A DNA stretch of 64,000 bases. Origin: Microbacterium sp. C5A9 (lineage in GTDB: Bacteria > Actinomycetota > Actinomycetes > Actinomycetales > Microbacteriaceae). The DNA lies in assembly GCF_022627955.1 (NCBI RefSeq), contig NZ_JABXGD010000002.1:620001-684000 (forward strand). The letters run 5' to 3'. Under the pieces are notes generated by a model, which was not told the DNA's origin, ran no database searches, and was given only the letters and a program-made list of their open reading frames with translations. Below are positions 46,786 to 55,308 of this stretch, in pieces. Numbering within the stretch: the first letter of the stretch is position 1; each line of letters opens with the position of its first letter. A program made the translations under genes and the position numbers.

Positions 46786-48129
46786 TCAGAGCAGCTCGAG
46801 GTTGTTCTTCAGCTCCAGCGGCGTGACCTGGCCGCGGTACGCCTCCCACTCCTTGCGCTTGTTGAGCAGCACGTAGTTGAAGACGGACTCGCCCAGGGTC
46901 TCGGCGACGAGCTCGGACGTCTCCATGTACTCGAGCGCGTGATCGAGGCTGGCGGGCAGCGCCGCGTATCCGAGTGCACGCCGCTCGGCGTCGCTCAGAG
47001 ACCACACGTTGTCCTCGGCCTCGGGCGGGAGCTCGTAGCCCTCTTCGATGCCCTTCAGACCCGCCGCGAGCATGAGCGCGTACGCGAGGTAGGGGTTGGC
47101 CGCCGAGTCGAGAGCGCGGTACTCGACACGCGAGGAACCGCCCTTGTTCGGCTTGTACATCGGCACGCGGACGAGGGCGGACCGGTTGTTGTGCCCCCAC
47201 GTCACGAAGCTCGGCGCCTCGTCTCCGCCCCACAGTCGCTTGTAGGAGTTCACGAACTGGTTCGTGACCGCGGAGATCTCGTTGGCATGACGCAGCAGAC
47301 CGGCGATGAAATGCCGGCCCGTCTTCGAGAGCTGGTACTTGGCGCCCTCTTCGTAGAACGCATTGCGCTCGCCCTCGAAGAGCGACATGTGCGTGTGCAT
47401 GCCGCTGCCGGGGTGACCGCTGAGCGGCTTCGGCATGAACGTGGCGTACACGCCCTGCTCGATCGCGACCTCTTTGATGACGGTGCGGAAGGTCATGACG
47501 TTGTCGGCCATCGTGAGCGCATCGGCGTAGCGCAGGTCGATCTCGTTCTGACCGGGGCCGCCCTCGTGGTGGCTGAACTCGACCGAGATGCCGAGGTCTT
47601 CGAGCATCCGCACCGATCGGCGGCGGAAGTCGTGCGCTGTGCCGCCCGGCACGTTGTCGAAGTAGCCCGCGGAGTCGACCGGGACGGGCCCTTCGGGACC
47701 GAACGACGACGACTTCAGCAGATAGAACTCGATCTCGGGATGCGTGTAGAACGTGAACCCCGCGTCGGCGGCCTTCGCGAGCGTGCGCTTGAGCACGTGC
47801 CGGGGATCGGACACGGCGGGGCGACCGTCGGGCGTCGTGATGTCGCAGAACATGCGTGCGGTCGGGTCGATCTCGCCGCGCCAGGGAAGAGTCTGGAACG
47901 TGGTGGGGTCGGGCTGCGCGAGCAGGTCGGACTCGTAGCTGCGCGTGAGGCCCTCGATGGCCGAGCCGTCGAAGCCGATTCCCTCGGCGAAAGCACCCTC
48001 GACCTCGGCGGGCGCGATCGCCACCGACTTGAGCGTGCCGATGACATCGGTGAACCACAGACGCACGAACTTGACGCCGCGCTCCTCGATCGTCCGGAGG
48101 ACGAAATCCCTCTGCTTGTCCATCGTCAT
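46786..48129 (-). CDS. glnA2: Glutamine synthetase family protein GlnA2
   Basis: 447 residues, type I fold without the adenylylation insert: where GlnA1 has KDLYELP, this protein has GYELPPEAEDNVWSL with no matching tyrosine context. Active-site blocks are FDGSAIEGLTRSYESDL, THPEIEFYLL, PKPLSGHPGSGMHTHMSL and NNRSALVRVPMYKPNKGG. In actinobacteria GlnA2-type enzymes are non-essential; some Streptomyces paralogues glutamylate polyamines instead of ammonia, so glutamine synthesis should not be assumed. Its ATG overlaps the SPOR-protein stop (ATGA). Confidence 0.93.
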   Translation of the reverse strand: MTMDKQRDFVLRTIEERGVKFVRLWFTDVIGTLKSVAIAPAEVEGAFAEGIGFDGSAIEGLTRSYESDLLAQPDPTTFQTLPWRGEIDPTARMFCDITTPDGRPAVSDPRHVLKRTLAKAADAGFTFYTHPEIEFYLLKSSSFGPEGPVPVDSAGYFDNVPGGTAHDFRRRSVRMLEDLGISVEFSHHEGGPGQNEIDLRYADALTMADNVMTFRTVIKEVAIEQGVYATFMPKPLSGHPGSGMHTHMSLFEGERNAFYEEGAKYQLSKTGRHFIAGLLRHANEISAVTNQFVNSYKRLWGGDEAPSFVTWGHNNRSALVRVPMYKPNKGGSSRVEYRALDSAANPYLAYALMLAAGLKGIEEGYELPPEAEDNVWSLSDAERRALGYAALPASLDHALEYMETSELVAETLGESVFNYVLLNKRKEWEAYRGQVTPLELKNNLELL

Positions 48130-48341
48130 TCTGCGCCCTTGCCGATTCCGGAGTCCCAGCCGCTCTCGGCGGCCTCCTCATCGGCCCAGGCACGGGAGCG
48201 CTCCTTCAGCTTCTCGGGGGCCCGGGATGCCTCGGCCTCCGTGTCGAAGGGGCCCACACGATCGGCGGATGCGGAGATCATGCCGAACTCCACCTGACCG
48301 GTCTCCAGGTTGTACCAGTACTTCTCATCGCCGTTCGACAT
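48126..48341 (-). CDS. Small SPOR-like protein
   Basis: 71 residues. KYWYNLETGQVEFGMISAS followed by RVGPFDTEAEASRAPEKLKE resembles a single SPOR-type repeat, where the aromatic YNLETG and GPFDTEAEA blocks are typical. No signal peptide or membrane helix is present, so a septal peptidoglycan role, usual for SPOR domains, is doubtful. It is translationally coupled to glnA2 by ATGA and leads the glnA2-glnE operon. The function is unknown. Confidence 0.83.
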   Translation of the reverse strand: MSNGDEKYWYNLETGQVEFGMISASADRVGPFDTEAEASRAPEKLKERSRAWADEEAAESGWDSGIGKGAE

Positions 48342-48410
48342 GGCAGATCCCCTTCATCACGTGGTGTCATCGATCCTACTGGCGCGGAGCACCTGGCTAA
48401 GCTATCGATC

Positions 48411-49157
48411 ATGGCAAAAGCGATCGGCGTCGACATCGGCGGCACGGGTATCAAGGCAGGCATCGTCGACCTCGAGCACGGGACCATGGCATCGGACAGG
48501 GTGCGCGTCCCCACTCCTGAGGGCGCGTCTCCGCAGGATGTGCTGCAGGCCGTCCAGACGGTTCTCAAGACGCTCGACGTGCACGATTCGACTCTTCCCC
48601 TCGGCGTCGCGTTCCCCGCGATCGTCAAGCGCGGCAAGACCCTCTCGGCCGCCAACGTCTCGAAGGAGTGGATCGACTTCGACGCCGAGCGGTTCTTCCG
48701 CGACGGCCTGGGTCGCAACATCGTCTTCGTGAACGACGCGGATGCCGCCGGAGTCGCCGAGGCCCGTCACGGCGCGGCGCGCGATGTGCGCGGCTTCACG
48801 CTGCTCACCACCCTCGGCACCGGCATCGGCTCCGCGTTCCTGAACGACGGCGTCCTGCTGCCGAACACCGAGCTCGGACACCTCAACTTCGGCGAGTACG
48901 AATCGGTCGAGACGTACGCGGCGACCTCGGCACGGGAACGAGAAGGACTCTCGTGGGCCGAGTGGGCCGAGCGTCTGCAGAAGTTCTACTCGCACATCGA
49001 GTTCCTCTTCAGCCCCGACCTGTTCGTCGTCGGCGGCGGCGTCTCGAAGAACGCCGGAGACTTCCTGCCTCTGCTCGACCTCAAGACCCCGATCGTCCCC
49101 GCGATCCACCGCAACAACTCCGGCATCATCGGCGCGGCGTCGCTCGCCGGCGACTGA
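48411..49157 (+). CDS. ppgK: Polyphosphate glucokinase
   Basis: Phosphorylates glucose to glucose-6-phosphate using inorganic polyphosphate (and often ATP). 248 residues, ROK fold. The phosphate loop IGVDIGGTGIKAGIVD, the TTLGTGIGSAFLNDG motif, catalytic Asp in VNDADAAGVAEA, and the ppgK-typical ELGHLNFGEYESVETYA region are present. The usual ROK zinc cysteines are absent, as expected for this branch. ATG 48411 is close to a -10-like TAAGCT. It converges on rnpB, with a 20-bp hairpin between. Confidence 0.95.
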   Translation: MAKAIGVDIGGTGIKAGIVDLEHGTMASDRVRVPTPEGASPQDVLQAVQTVLKTLDVHDSTLPLGVAFPAIVKRGKTLSAANVSKEWIDFDAERFFRDGLGRNIVFVNDADAAGVAEARHGAARDVRGFTLLTTLGTGIGSAFLNDGVLLPNTELGHLNFGEYESVETYAATSAREREGLSWAEWAERLQKFYSHIEFLFSPDLFVVGGGVSKNAGDFLPLLDLKTPIVPAIHRNNSGIIGAASLAGD

Positions 49158-49175
49158 CCCACCGGCACGAACCCT

Positions 49176-49218
49176 CACGAGAGAAGGCCCCGCTGAGTCA
49201 GCGGGGCCTTCTCTCGTG
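49176..49218. terminator. 20-bp perfect hairpin between ppgK and rnpB
   Basis: CACGAGAGAAGGCCCCGCTG pairs perfectly with the sequence at 49199-49218 around an AGT loop. It sits between two convergent transcription units and can terminate both. It is the longest perfect stem in the window. Confidence 0.9.
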
Positions 49219-49224
49219 TCTGAG

Positions 49225-49587
49225 GCGAATGGGCCGACCTGTACGCCGGGTTCTGTTCCGGGGTTCTTCGCCCCTTCGACGGCCATCTCTCTCGGCGACA
49301 CGTTGCCGTGGCACTCTAGCGGTCTACCCGAGGACTCGGCGAGCCGCGTCATCATCCTCTGTCTGACCTTGCTCCGGACGAGGTTTACCTGGCGGGCCGT
49401 GTCACCACGGCCCCCGGTGGTCTCTTACACCACCCTTTCACCCTTACCCCTTGCGGGGCGGTCTGCTCTCTGTGGCACTGTCTCGCGGATCACTCCGGGT
49501 GGGCGTTACCCACCGTCCTGCCCTGAGGAGCCCGGACGTTCCTCGGTGCGGTTGCCCGCCACGCGACCGTCCAGTCGACCCATTCGC
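49225..49587 (-). ncRNA. rnpB: RNase P RNA (class A)
   Basis: The catalytic RNA of RNase P, which trims tRNA 5' ends. On the minus strand the 5' side reads GCGAATGGGTCGACTGGACG and the 3' side ends in GGTCGGCCCATTCGC; these pair as a long P1 helix. Internal landmarks include GAGGAACGTCCGGGCTC (P3/P4 side), GGGTAAGGGTGAAAGGGTG, AGAGACCACC, and the conserved GAACCCGGCGTACAGGTCGG tail. About 363 nt is normal for actinobacteria. Exact ends are set by the P1 helix and may be off by a few bases. Confidence 0.95.
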
Positions 49588-49607
49588 AGTCCCAGTCTAC
49601 GCGGGCG

Positions 49608-51272
49608 TCACTTCTCTGCGGACTCCGCGATGCGCAGGTCGAGGGGCACGTCGATCGGGAAGTCGCCGAACAGCCGCCGTGTCGCCACGGCCGCTGCCTC
49701 ACGCACCGCCTCCGCCGCCGCTTCGGCCTGCTCCGCCGGGACGTGGAGGATGACCTCGTCGTGCAGGAAGAAGGCCAGGTGCGCCCTGGTGGCGAACGCC
49801 GCGGATGCCGGTGCGGGCCGCTCGGCCTCGGGAAGACGCTGCAGACGATGCCTGATCTCGGCGAGCCAGATCAGCGACCACTCCGCTGCGGTCCCCTGCA
49901 CCACGAAGTTGCGGGTGAACCGGCCCCAGTCCCGCGCGCGTCGGCGTGCGATCGCGACCTCGGCCGGATCCGCGTCGGCTCCGGTGGCGCGCGCCTGCAT
50001 CCCCTCCCACTCCTCCGAGGGCCGCGGCGACGATCGACCAAGCCACGTCGACACGATGCCGCCGTCCTCGCCGATGCGGGCCGCCTTGTCGACGTGGGCC
50101 ATCGCCCGCGGATAGACCTTGCGCAGCCGCGGGACGAGTCGGCCGCTGTCGCCCGTCGTGGCACCGTACATCGCTCCGAGCACGGCGTACTTCGCCTCTT
50201 CCCGCGTGGCGACCGCGCCGGATTCGACGACGCCGGCGTAGAGATCGGTGCCCTGCGCCGCCCGGGCCATCGCCCGATCGCCGGCCATCGCCGCGAGCAT
50301 CCGCGGTTCGAGCTGCGCGACGTCGGCCACCACGAGAGTCCACCCCTCATCGGCGCGCACCGCTGCGCGCAGAGTGCGGGGCAGCTGCAGCGCCCCTCCG
50401 CCCGCCGAGGCCCAGCGTCCGGTGACGACTCCGCCGGGGATGTAGACGGGCCGGAAGCGCCCCTCGCGCACCCACTCGGCGAGCCAGGCCCACCCGTTCG
50501 CGCTCAGCAGCCGTGAAAGCTTCTTGTAGGCCAGGAGGGGCGGGACGACGGGATGGCTGTGCTGCGCGAGCTCCCATCGGCCGGTCGACTCGACCTGCAC
50601 TCCCACCCGGTGGAGCGCGCGGAGGAGCTTGGGCTGACTCTCGAGGTTCAGCGTGGGGTCGCTCAGGATCGATCGGATGCGATCCCCCTCGGCGACCATC
50701 CGGCTCGGGATACCGCCGGCGATGGGGCGTGTGCCGAGGATCTCGGTGAGGATCTCGTCGTGCACCCTCTCGTTCCAGGGCAGGCCGGCGGCCCGCATCT
50801 CCTCGGCGATGAGTCCGCCCGCCGATTCCGCGGCGGCGAGCAGGGTGAGACGTCCGTCCTTGCCGTCTCTCAGAACGCGGCGCTGCTCCCGGTACTGGTC
50901 GAGCGCCTCGGCGACGGGATCGTCGGCATCGCCCTGATCGACGACGTCGAACAGGGTCGGCGTGTCGTCGACGGGGTCCCTCCGCACCCACGACGACGAG
51001 GGGGCCAGCGGCCGGGCGACCTTGTCGGTGTCGCGGAGGATGGCATGGCACAGCAGCAGGTCGTGCGAGCGGCCGAGGAGGACTCGCCGCTCGAGGAGCA
51101 CGGGATAGATCTCGCGCGCGCTGCGGATCACCCAGCGGGGCGGATTCGCGCGCTCCTGGGCCGCGACCCAGTCGGGCATCTCGGCCGCGGGGAGATCGAC
51201 CCTGCTCCGCTCGGAGTCGTCCTGATCGAGCTCGATCGCGGTGTAGCCGTCTCGCCCGACCGCGAGCAGCAT
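49608..51272 (-). CDS. PolA-like DNA polymerase with degenerate exonuclease-like N-terminal region
   Basis: 554 residues. Family A polymerase motifs are all present: motif A VVADVAQLEPRML (Asp317), motif B REEAKYAVLGAMYG and motif C FFLHDEVILHV (His504-Asp505-Glu506). The N-terminal 250 residues occupy the place of a 3'-5' exonuclease domain, but I do not see the DEDD residues, and there is no 5' nuclease. It is much shorter than PolA (about 900 residues), so it is a second family A enzyme, widely annotated in actinobacteria as bifunctional exonuclease/polymerase. A repair role is inference. ATG 51272 is the first plausible start. Confidence 0.9.
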   Translation of the reverse strand: MLLAVGRDGYTAIELDQDDSERSRVDLPAAEMPDWVAAQERANPPRWVIRSAREIYPVLLERRVLLGRSHDLLLCHAILRDTDKVARPLAPSSSWVRRDPVDDTPTLFDVVDQGDADDPVAEALDQYREQRRVLRDGKDGRLTLLAAAESAGGLIAEEMRAAGLPWNERVHDEILTEILGTRPIAGGIPSRMVAEGDRIRSILSDPTLNLESQPKLLRALHRVGVQVESTGRWELAQHSHPVVPPLLAYKKLSRLLSANGWAWLAEWVREGRFRPVYIPGGVVTGRWASAGGGALQLPRTLRAAVRADEGWTLVVADVAQLEPRMLAAMAGDRAMARAAQGTDLYAGVVESGAVATREEAKYAVLGAMYGATTGDSGRLVPRLRKVYPRAMAHVDKAARIGEDGGIVSTWLGRSSPRPSEEWEGMQARATGADADPAEVAIARRRARDWGRFTRNFVVQGTAAEWSLIWLAEIRHRLQRLPEAERPAPASAAFATRAHLAFFLHDEVILHVPAEQAEAAAEAVREAAAVATRRLFGDFPIDVPLDLRIAESAEK

Positions 51273-51330
51273 GACACGACGTTCGGCCGACGGCCGCTGC
51301 GTCACCGCCCCCGCGCGCGCGGCGCGAGGA

Positions 51331-52062
51331 TCACAGTCCCGATTCCTCGGTGCGCACCAGGATGCAGCCACACTCGGGGCAGGAGACGACCGCGTCGTCA
51401 GCCGCGCGGCGGATGTCGTTGAGGTCCGTTCCCGGGAGCAGCATGCGGCAGCCTTCACAGGTGCCGCGCGTGAGGAGCGCCGCACCGGCGCTGTTGGCCG
51501 CGCGACGCGTGTACTCGGCCAGGAGCGGGGCGGGGAGCGACTCGGTGACCGCCTGACGGTCGCGCGCGAGCTGCGCGCCGAGCTCGGTCGCCGCCGCGAC
51601 GTCGGCCTTGGCCTGCGCGGTGAGGGCGCTGCCTTCGGATGTCGTGATGTCGAGCAGCGCCTGCTGCGCCGCCACCGCAGCGTCGGCGTCTTCGACCCGT
51701 GCCATCACGGCCAGCTCGATGTCCTCGAGGTCGCTCTGGCGCCTGGCGAGGCTGGCGAGCTCGTGCTCGAGGGCCTGCGCCTCTTTGGCGTTCGTCGCCG
51801 CGGCGAGGCGTTCGGAATCACGCGTACGGCGCTGCTCGACGAGAGTCACGTCGGACTCCAGGCGCTTCAGCTCGGTGCGCGCGTCGTCTCGGGTGCCGGT
51901 GAGCGTGGTGAGCTCACGCAGCTGCTCCTGGCGGATGGCGACGAGCTCGGCGATGCGAGCCGCCTGAGTCGGCTTGGTCCGCGCCCGCTCGGCCTGCGCG
52001 ATGCGCCGGTCCAGGTCGGCGACGTCGAGCAGGATGCGCTGGTGTTCGGAGCTGGCGTTCAC
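51331..52062 (-). CDS. C4-type zinc-ribbon coiled-coil protein
   Basis: 243 residues. About 180 residues of continuous heptad-rich helix (DLDRRIAQAERARTKPTQAA onward) end in a C4 zinc ribbon, CEGCRMLLPG and CPECGCILV. The same architecture occurs in a conserved actinobacterial family (for example the Rv2229c type). Such proteins probably bridge nucleic acids or protein partners, but no activity is established. GTG 52062 begins VNASSEHQRILLDVADLD, the family start; the frame remains open upstream. It sits between the polymerase and YchJ genes on the same strand. Confidence 0.87.
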   Translation of the reverse strand: MNASSEHQRILLDVADLDRRIAQAERARTKPTQAARIAELVAIRQEQLRELTTLTGTRDDARTELKRLESDVTLVEQRRTRDSERLAAATNAKEAQALEHELASLARRQSDLEDIELAVMARVEDADAAVAAQQALLDITTSEGSALTAQAKADVAAATELGAQLARDRQAVTESLPAPLLAEYTRRAANSAGAALLTRGTCEGCRMLLPGTDLNDIRRAADDAVVSCPECGCILVRTEESGL

Positions 52063-52096
52063 GCTCTCAAATCTACCCGTTGCGAGGTCGGGCCCA

Positions 52097-52519
52097 TCAC
52101 CCGATCTCGCCGTCGACGTAGAACCACCGACGGTCGTCTCGGACGAAGCGGCTGCGCTCCCGCAACGATCCGCGCTCGCCGCCCAGCCGCCAGAAGGCCT
52201 CGAACTCGACCACGCCGTCGCGGTCGAACGGGCCACCGGCGACGCGGTCGACGATCACCAGACGGCGCCAGTGCAGATCGTCGTCGAGATCGATGTCGGT
52301 CGGGCGCGTCGACGCGTGCCAGCTCGCCCGCAGATGATCCGCGTCGCGCAGCGCGAAGGCGGTGTAGCGCGAGCGCATCAGCCGTTCGGCGGTCGGCGCC
52401 GGTGCCCCGTCGAGAAGCGGACCGCAGCAGGCACCGAGCACGTCACCCGATCCGCACGGGCAGCGGGACGACTCGTCGCGCATCCCGTCATCGGACGCCG
52501 TGTTCTGCGCTCCCGTCAT
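52097..52519 (-). CDS. YchJ-family protein with SEC-C motif
   Basis: 140 residues. The N-terminal SEC-C zinc motif CPCGSGDVLGACCGPLL (Cys-x-Cys...Cys-Cys) is followed by the YchJ NTF2-like domain: TAERLMRSRYTAFALRDADH and a WRRLVIVDRVAGGP strand, ending RDDRRWFYVDGEIG. SEC-C usually binds zinc and can contact SecB or ribosomal partners; the role of YchJ proteins is not known. ATG 52519 is used, with GGGGG just before it. Only 22 bases lie between its start and that of the divergent aldo/keto reductase gene. Confidence 0.85.
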   Translation of the reverse strand: MTGAQNTASDDGMRDESSRCPCGSGDVLGACCGPLLDGAPAPTAERLMRSRYTAFALRDADHLRASWHASTRPTDIDLDDDLHWRRLVIVDRVAGGPFDRDGVVEFEAFWRLGGERGSLRERSRFVRDDRRWFYVDGEIG

Positions 52520-52541
52520 GCCCCCAGCGTACGCTGGCGCC

Positions 52542-53381
52542 ATGACGGCTCTTCCTCACTTCACGGCCCACAACGGATTCTCCCTTCCCGCGCTGGGGCT
52601 CGGAACCTACGCACTGAACGGCGACGCGGGCGCGGATGCCGTGGCGACGGCGATCGGCGCCGGCTACCGCCTCATCGACTCCGCGTTCAACTACGAGAAC
52701 GAAGGCTCCGTCGGCCGCGGCGTGAGAGCGGCGGGGATCGACCGCTCCGAGTTGATCGTGACCACGAAGCTCCCCGGTCGCCACCATGCACGGGCGAAGG
52801 CGCCGGCCAGCATCGAGGAGAGCCGCTCACGACTCGGACTCGACGCGACCGATCTGCACCTCATCCACTGGCCGAACCCCTCGCAGGACGAGTACGTGCA
52901 GGCGTGGGAGTCGCTGGTCGACGCGCAGCAGCGCGGCATCGTCCGCCAGATCGGCGTCTCGAACTTCCTGCCCGAGCACCTCGAGCGCATCGAACGCGAG
53001 ACCGGCGTACGCCCCGTCGTCAACCAGATCGAGGTGCATCCGTACTTCCCCCAGGACGAGCAGCTCGCCTACCACCGGGAGCACGGCATCCTCACCGAGG
53101 CATGGAGCCCGCTCGGCCGCGCGAAGGAGCTGATCGAGGAGCGCGTCATCGCCGAGATCGCCGCGGCTCATGGCATCTCGCCGGCGCAGACCGTGCTGGC
53201 ATGGCATGTGGCGCGCGAGACCGTCGCGATCCCGAAGGCGTCGTCTCTCGAACACCAGCAGTCGAACCTCGCCGCGGCGACGGTCGCCCTCGACACCGCA
53301 GAGGTCGAGGCGATCACGGCGCTCGGCCGCGCCGACGGACGACTGTTCGACGGCGACCCCGCGACCCACGAGGAGTCCTGA
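52542..53381 (+). CDS. Aldo/keto reductase
   Basis: 279 residues, (beta/alpha)8 NADPH-dependent oxidoreductase. The catalytic tetrad is visible: Asp and Tyr in RLIDSAFNYENE, Lys in IVTTKLPGRHH and His in LHLIHWPNPS. NADPH-side features are VVNQIEVHPYF and AIPKASSLEHQQSNL. It reduces aldehydes or ketones; the natural substrate is unknown. ATG 52542 gives the family N terminus. No operon partner follows closely. Confidence 0.93.
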   Translation: MTALPHFTAHNGFSLPALGLGTYALNGDAGADAVATAIGAGYRLIDSAFNYENEGSVGRGVRAAGIDRSELIVTTKLPGRHHARAKAPASIEESRSRLGLDATDLHLIHWPNPSQDEYVQAWESLVDAQQRGIVRQIGVSNFLPEHLERIERETGVRPVVNQIEVHPYFPQDEQLAYHREHGILTEAWSPLGRAKELIEERVIAEIAAAHGISPAQTVLAWHVARETVAIPKASSLEHQQSNLAAATVALDTAEVEAITALGRADGRLFDGDPATHEES

Positions 53382-53463
53382 GCCACGGGCCGCAGCACGC
53401 GTCCGTCGACCCTCGGTCGTCGCCGCGATCGCTCCTGGAGTGACGCGCTCCTAGACTGACGGG

Positions 53464-54399
53464 ATGCTCGTCGTCGCCGGGATCCGCATCACCCCACGGA
53501 CGGCACGGGTGTACTTCGGCGTCCAGGCGCTGGCCGGCGCTCTGTGGTGGACGTCGGTGTTCGTGTCGGACGCGGTGCGGGCCGCGACTCTCGGCGAGCT
53601 GCCGGTCGCACTCGTCGCCGCCGCCGACATCCCACTGTTCGTGATCGGGTCGGCACTGGTCGCGGCGGGCGTGCGCCGCGCGCTGTGGATCGTCGTGCCC
53701 TGGACGCTGCTGGTCGCGGGCGGGATGGCCGTCTACGCGACGGTGACGACGGATGCCGGATGGGGCGCGCTGCTGATGGTGCTGGCGGGCGCGGCGAGCC
53801 TCGGCGCGGGGATCGTCATGGCGGTCGGGCGCGCACCGGTGGAGTGGGTCGTGACCGGTCCCTTCGCGTTCCGCACGGCGGCGACCGTCGGAACGAACCG
53901 GATCCTCGCGCGCACCGGTCTGCAGACGCTGCTCTTCTGGGGGATGTTCCTCGTGGTGCTCCCCCTCGCGATCTCTTTCCTCGAATCACGCTGGATGCTG
54001 AGCGTCGACGTCCCCCTCCCCGTGCGCGCCACCGGCGGCGTCGTGCTCGCCGCCGCGACGGCTCTGGGCGTGTGGTCGGCCGTGTCGATGTCGGTCGACG
54101 GCGACGGCACGCCTCTGCCGTCGCAGATGGCGCGTCGTCTCGTGGTCGCCGGGCCCTACCGTCTCGTGCGCAACCCGATGGCCGTGGCCGGTATCGCCCA
54201 GGGGGTCGCGGTGGGGCTGATCCTCGGCTCGTGGATGGTCGTCGCCTACGCCCTGTGCGGCTCGGTGATCTGGAACGCGGTGGTGCGCCCGCTCGAGGAG
54301 GCCGACCTCGCGGAGCGCTTCGGCGCGGAGTACGCCGACTACCGCTCCCGGGTGTCGTGCTGGGTGCCGGTCAGACCCGCTGCGTACCGAGCACCCTGA
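53464..54399 (+). CDS. Isoprenylcysteine carboxyl methyltransferase-like integral membrane protein
   Basis: 311 residues and about eight hydrophobic helices, starting with the ALAGALWWTSVFVSDAV region. The C-terminal signature VVAGPYRLVRNPMAVAGIAQG then VRPLEEADLAERFGAEYADYRSRV is diagnostic of the ICMT/PEMT-like family that methylates lipid or isoprenoid-linked groups with SAM. Many bacterial members lack known substrates, so the activity is uncertain. ATG 53464 starts after an 82-base gap. Its last 29 bases overlap the convergent regulator gene. Confidence 0.85.
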   Translation: MLVVAGIRITPRTARVYFGVQALAGALWWTSVFVSDAVRAATLGELPVALVAAADIPLFVIGSALVAAGVRRALWIVVPWTLLVAGGMAVYATVTTDAGWGALLMVLAGAASLGAGIVMAVGRAPVEWVVTGPFAFRTAATVGTNRILARTGLQTLLFWGMFLVVLPLAISFLESRWMLSVDVPLPVRATGGVVLAAATALGVWSAVSMSVDGDGTPLPSQMARRLVVAGPYRLVRNPMAVAGIAQGVAVGLILGSWMVVAYALCGSVIWNAVVRPLEEADLAERFGAEYADYRSRVSCWVPVRPAAYRAP

Positions 54400-55207
54400 G
54401 CAGCTCGAGCTTGCTCGCCGCTTCGCTGCCGGGCGCCGCGGTGAGCACCACGAGCGCCTGCGACTCGTCTTCGGTGAAGAGCGCCTGGCAGTCGACCTCG
54501 ATCTCGCCGAGATCAGGGTGGATCAGCACCTTGTGCAGCTCGAAGCGTCGACGCACCTCGTGCACGGCCCAGAGCTCGGCGAACTCCGCGCTGCGGGCGG
54601 TCAGCTCCCGGACGATCTCGCCCGCCCTCGAGCCGTCGCCCAGCGCTCCGTACGCGGCCCTCAGCGAGGCCACGTGCACTCGGCTGTGCCGTGCGTGCGC
54701 GGCGGCGGGATAGCGTCGACGCTCATCATCGGGATACGCGAACCAGCGATAGATGCCGCTGCGATCCAGTCCCTCCAGCGCGCTCGCATCGCCCAGCAGC
54801 GCCCGAGCAGCATCGTTCTGCACGAGCACCTCGTCGAGGACCGACACCACGAACGCCGGAGTGTCGTCGAGGCGGTCGAGCACGCGGAGCATCCCCGGAT
54901 GCACGTAGTCGGTGAACAGGGTGCGATCCGGCGCGCTGTGCCCGCTCACGCGGTGCAGGTAGTCGCGCTCGTCCGGGGTGAGCCTCAGCGCTCGCGCGAG
55001 GGAGGCGACGATCTGCACGCTGGGCTGCGGTCCGCGCCGCTGCTCGAGCCGAGAGTAGTAGTCGGTGGACATCGCCGCGAGCTGAGCGACCTCTTCGCGT
55101 CGCAGACCCGGCGTCCTCCGACGGGCGCCTGCACTCAGCCCCAGGTCACCGGGCTGCAGCTGCTGCCGCCGCCGCACGAGGAACTCCGCCAGCGCATCTC
55201 TGTCCAT
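54371..55207 (-). CDS. XRE-type regulator with MmyB-like ligand-binding domain
   Basis: 278 residues. The N-terminal helix-turn-helix has RTPGLRREEVAQLAAMSTDYYSRLEQRRG, the form seen in the XRE/MmyB group. The C-terminal MmyB-like domain, from the PDRTLFTDYVHPGMLRVLDR segment onward, resembles fatty-acid-binding PAS-like sensors. Such regulators usually control the adjacent divergent SDR or oxidoreductase gene, exactly the arrangement here. The palindrome at 55239-55263 is a likely operator. ATG 55207 is chosen as the family start. Confidence 0.92.
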   Translation of the reverse strand: MDRDALAEFLVRRRQQLQPGDLGLSAGARRRTPGLRREEVAQLAAMSTDYYSRLEQRRGPQPSVQIVASLARALRLTPDERDYLHRVSGHSAPDRTLFTDYVHPGMLRVLDRLDDTPAFVVSVLDEVLVQNDAARALLGDASALEGLDRSGIYRWFAYPDDERRRYPAAAHARHSRVHVASLRAAYGALGDGSRAGEIVRELTARSAEFAELWAVHEVRRRFELHKVLIHPDLGEIEVDCQALFTEDESQALVVLTAAPGSEAASKLELLRVLGTQRV

Positions 55208-55238
55208 CACAGAAGTATCCCGCGCCCGCCGCCGCCCC

Positions 55239-55263
55239 ATCCAGGGACCGCCGATCCCTGGAT
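55239..55263. promoter_or_regulatory. Inverted-repeat operator between XRE regulator and SDR
   Basis: Perfect 9-bp arms ATCCAGGGA and TCCCTGGAT are separated by 7 bases, in the 101-base divergent intergenic region, 32 bases before the regulator start. A partial half-site (CTCTGGA) follows at about 55271. Position and symmetry suit autoregulated repression by the XRE/MmyB dimer. Confidence 0.75.
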
Positions 55264-55308
55264 CACCCGTCTCTGGAGCGGTCCGACGCATCCGCCGAGG
55301 GTGGAACC

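Noticed and set aside
43774..48297. A very long open frame on the plus strand opposite glnE and glnA2
   Set aside because: It is antisense to two secure genes, is dominated by Arg, Val, Glu, Asp and His, and matches no family. Long antisense frames are expected in GC-rich coding DNA.
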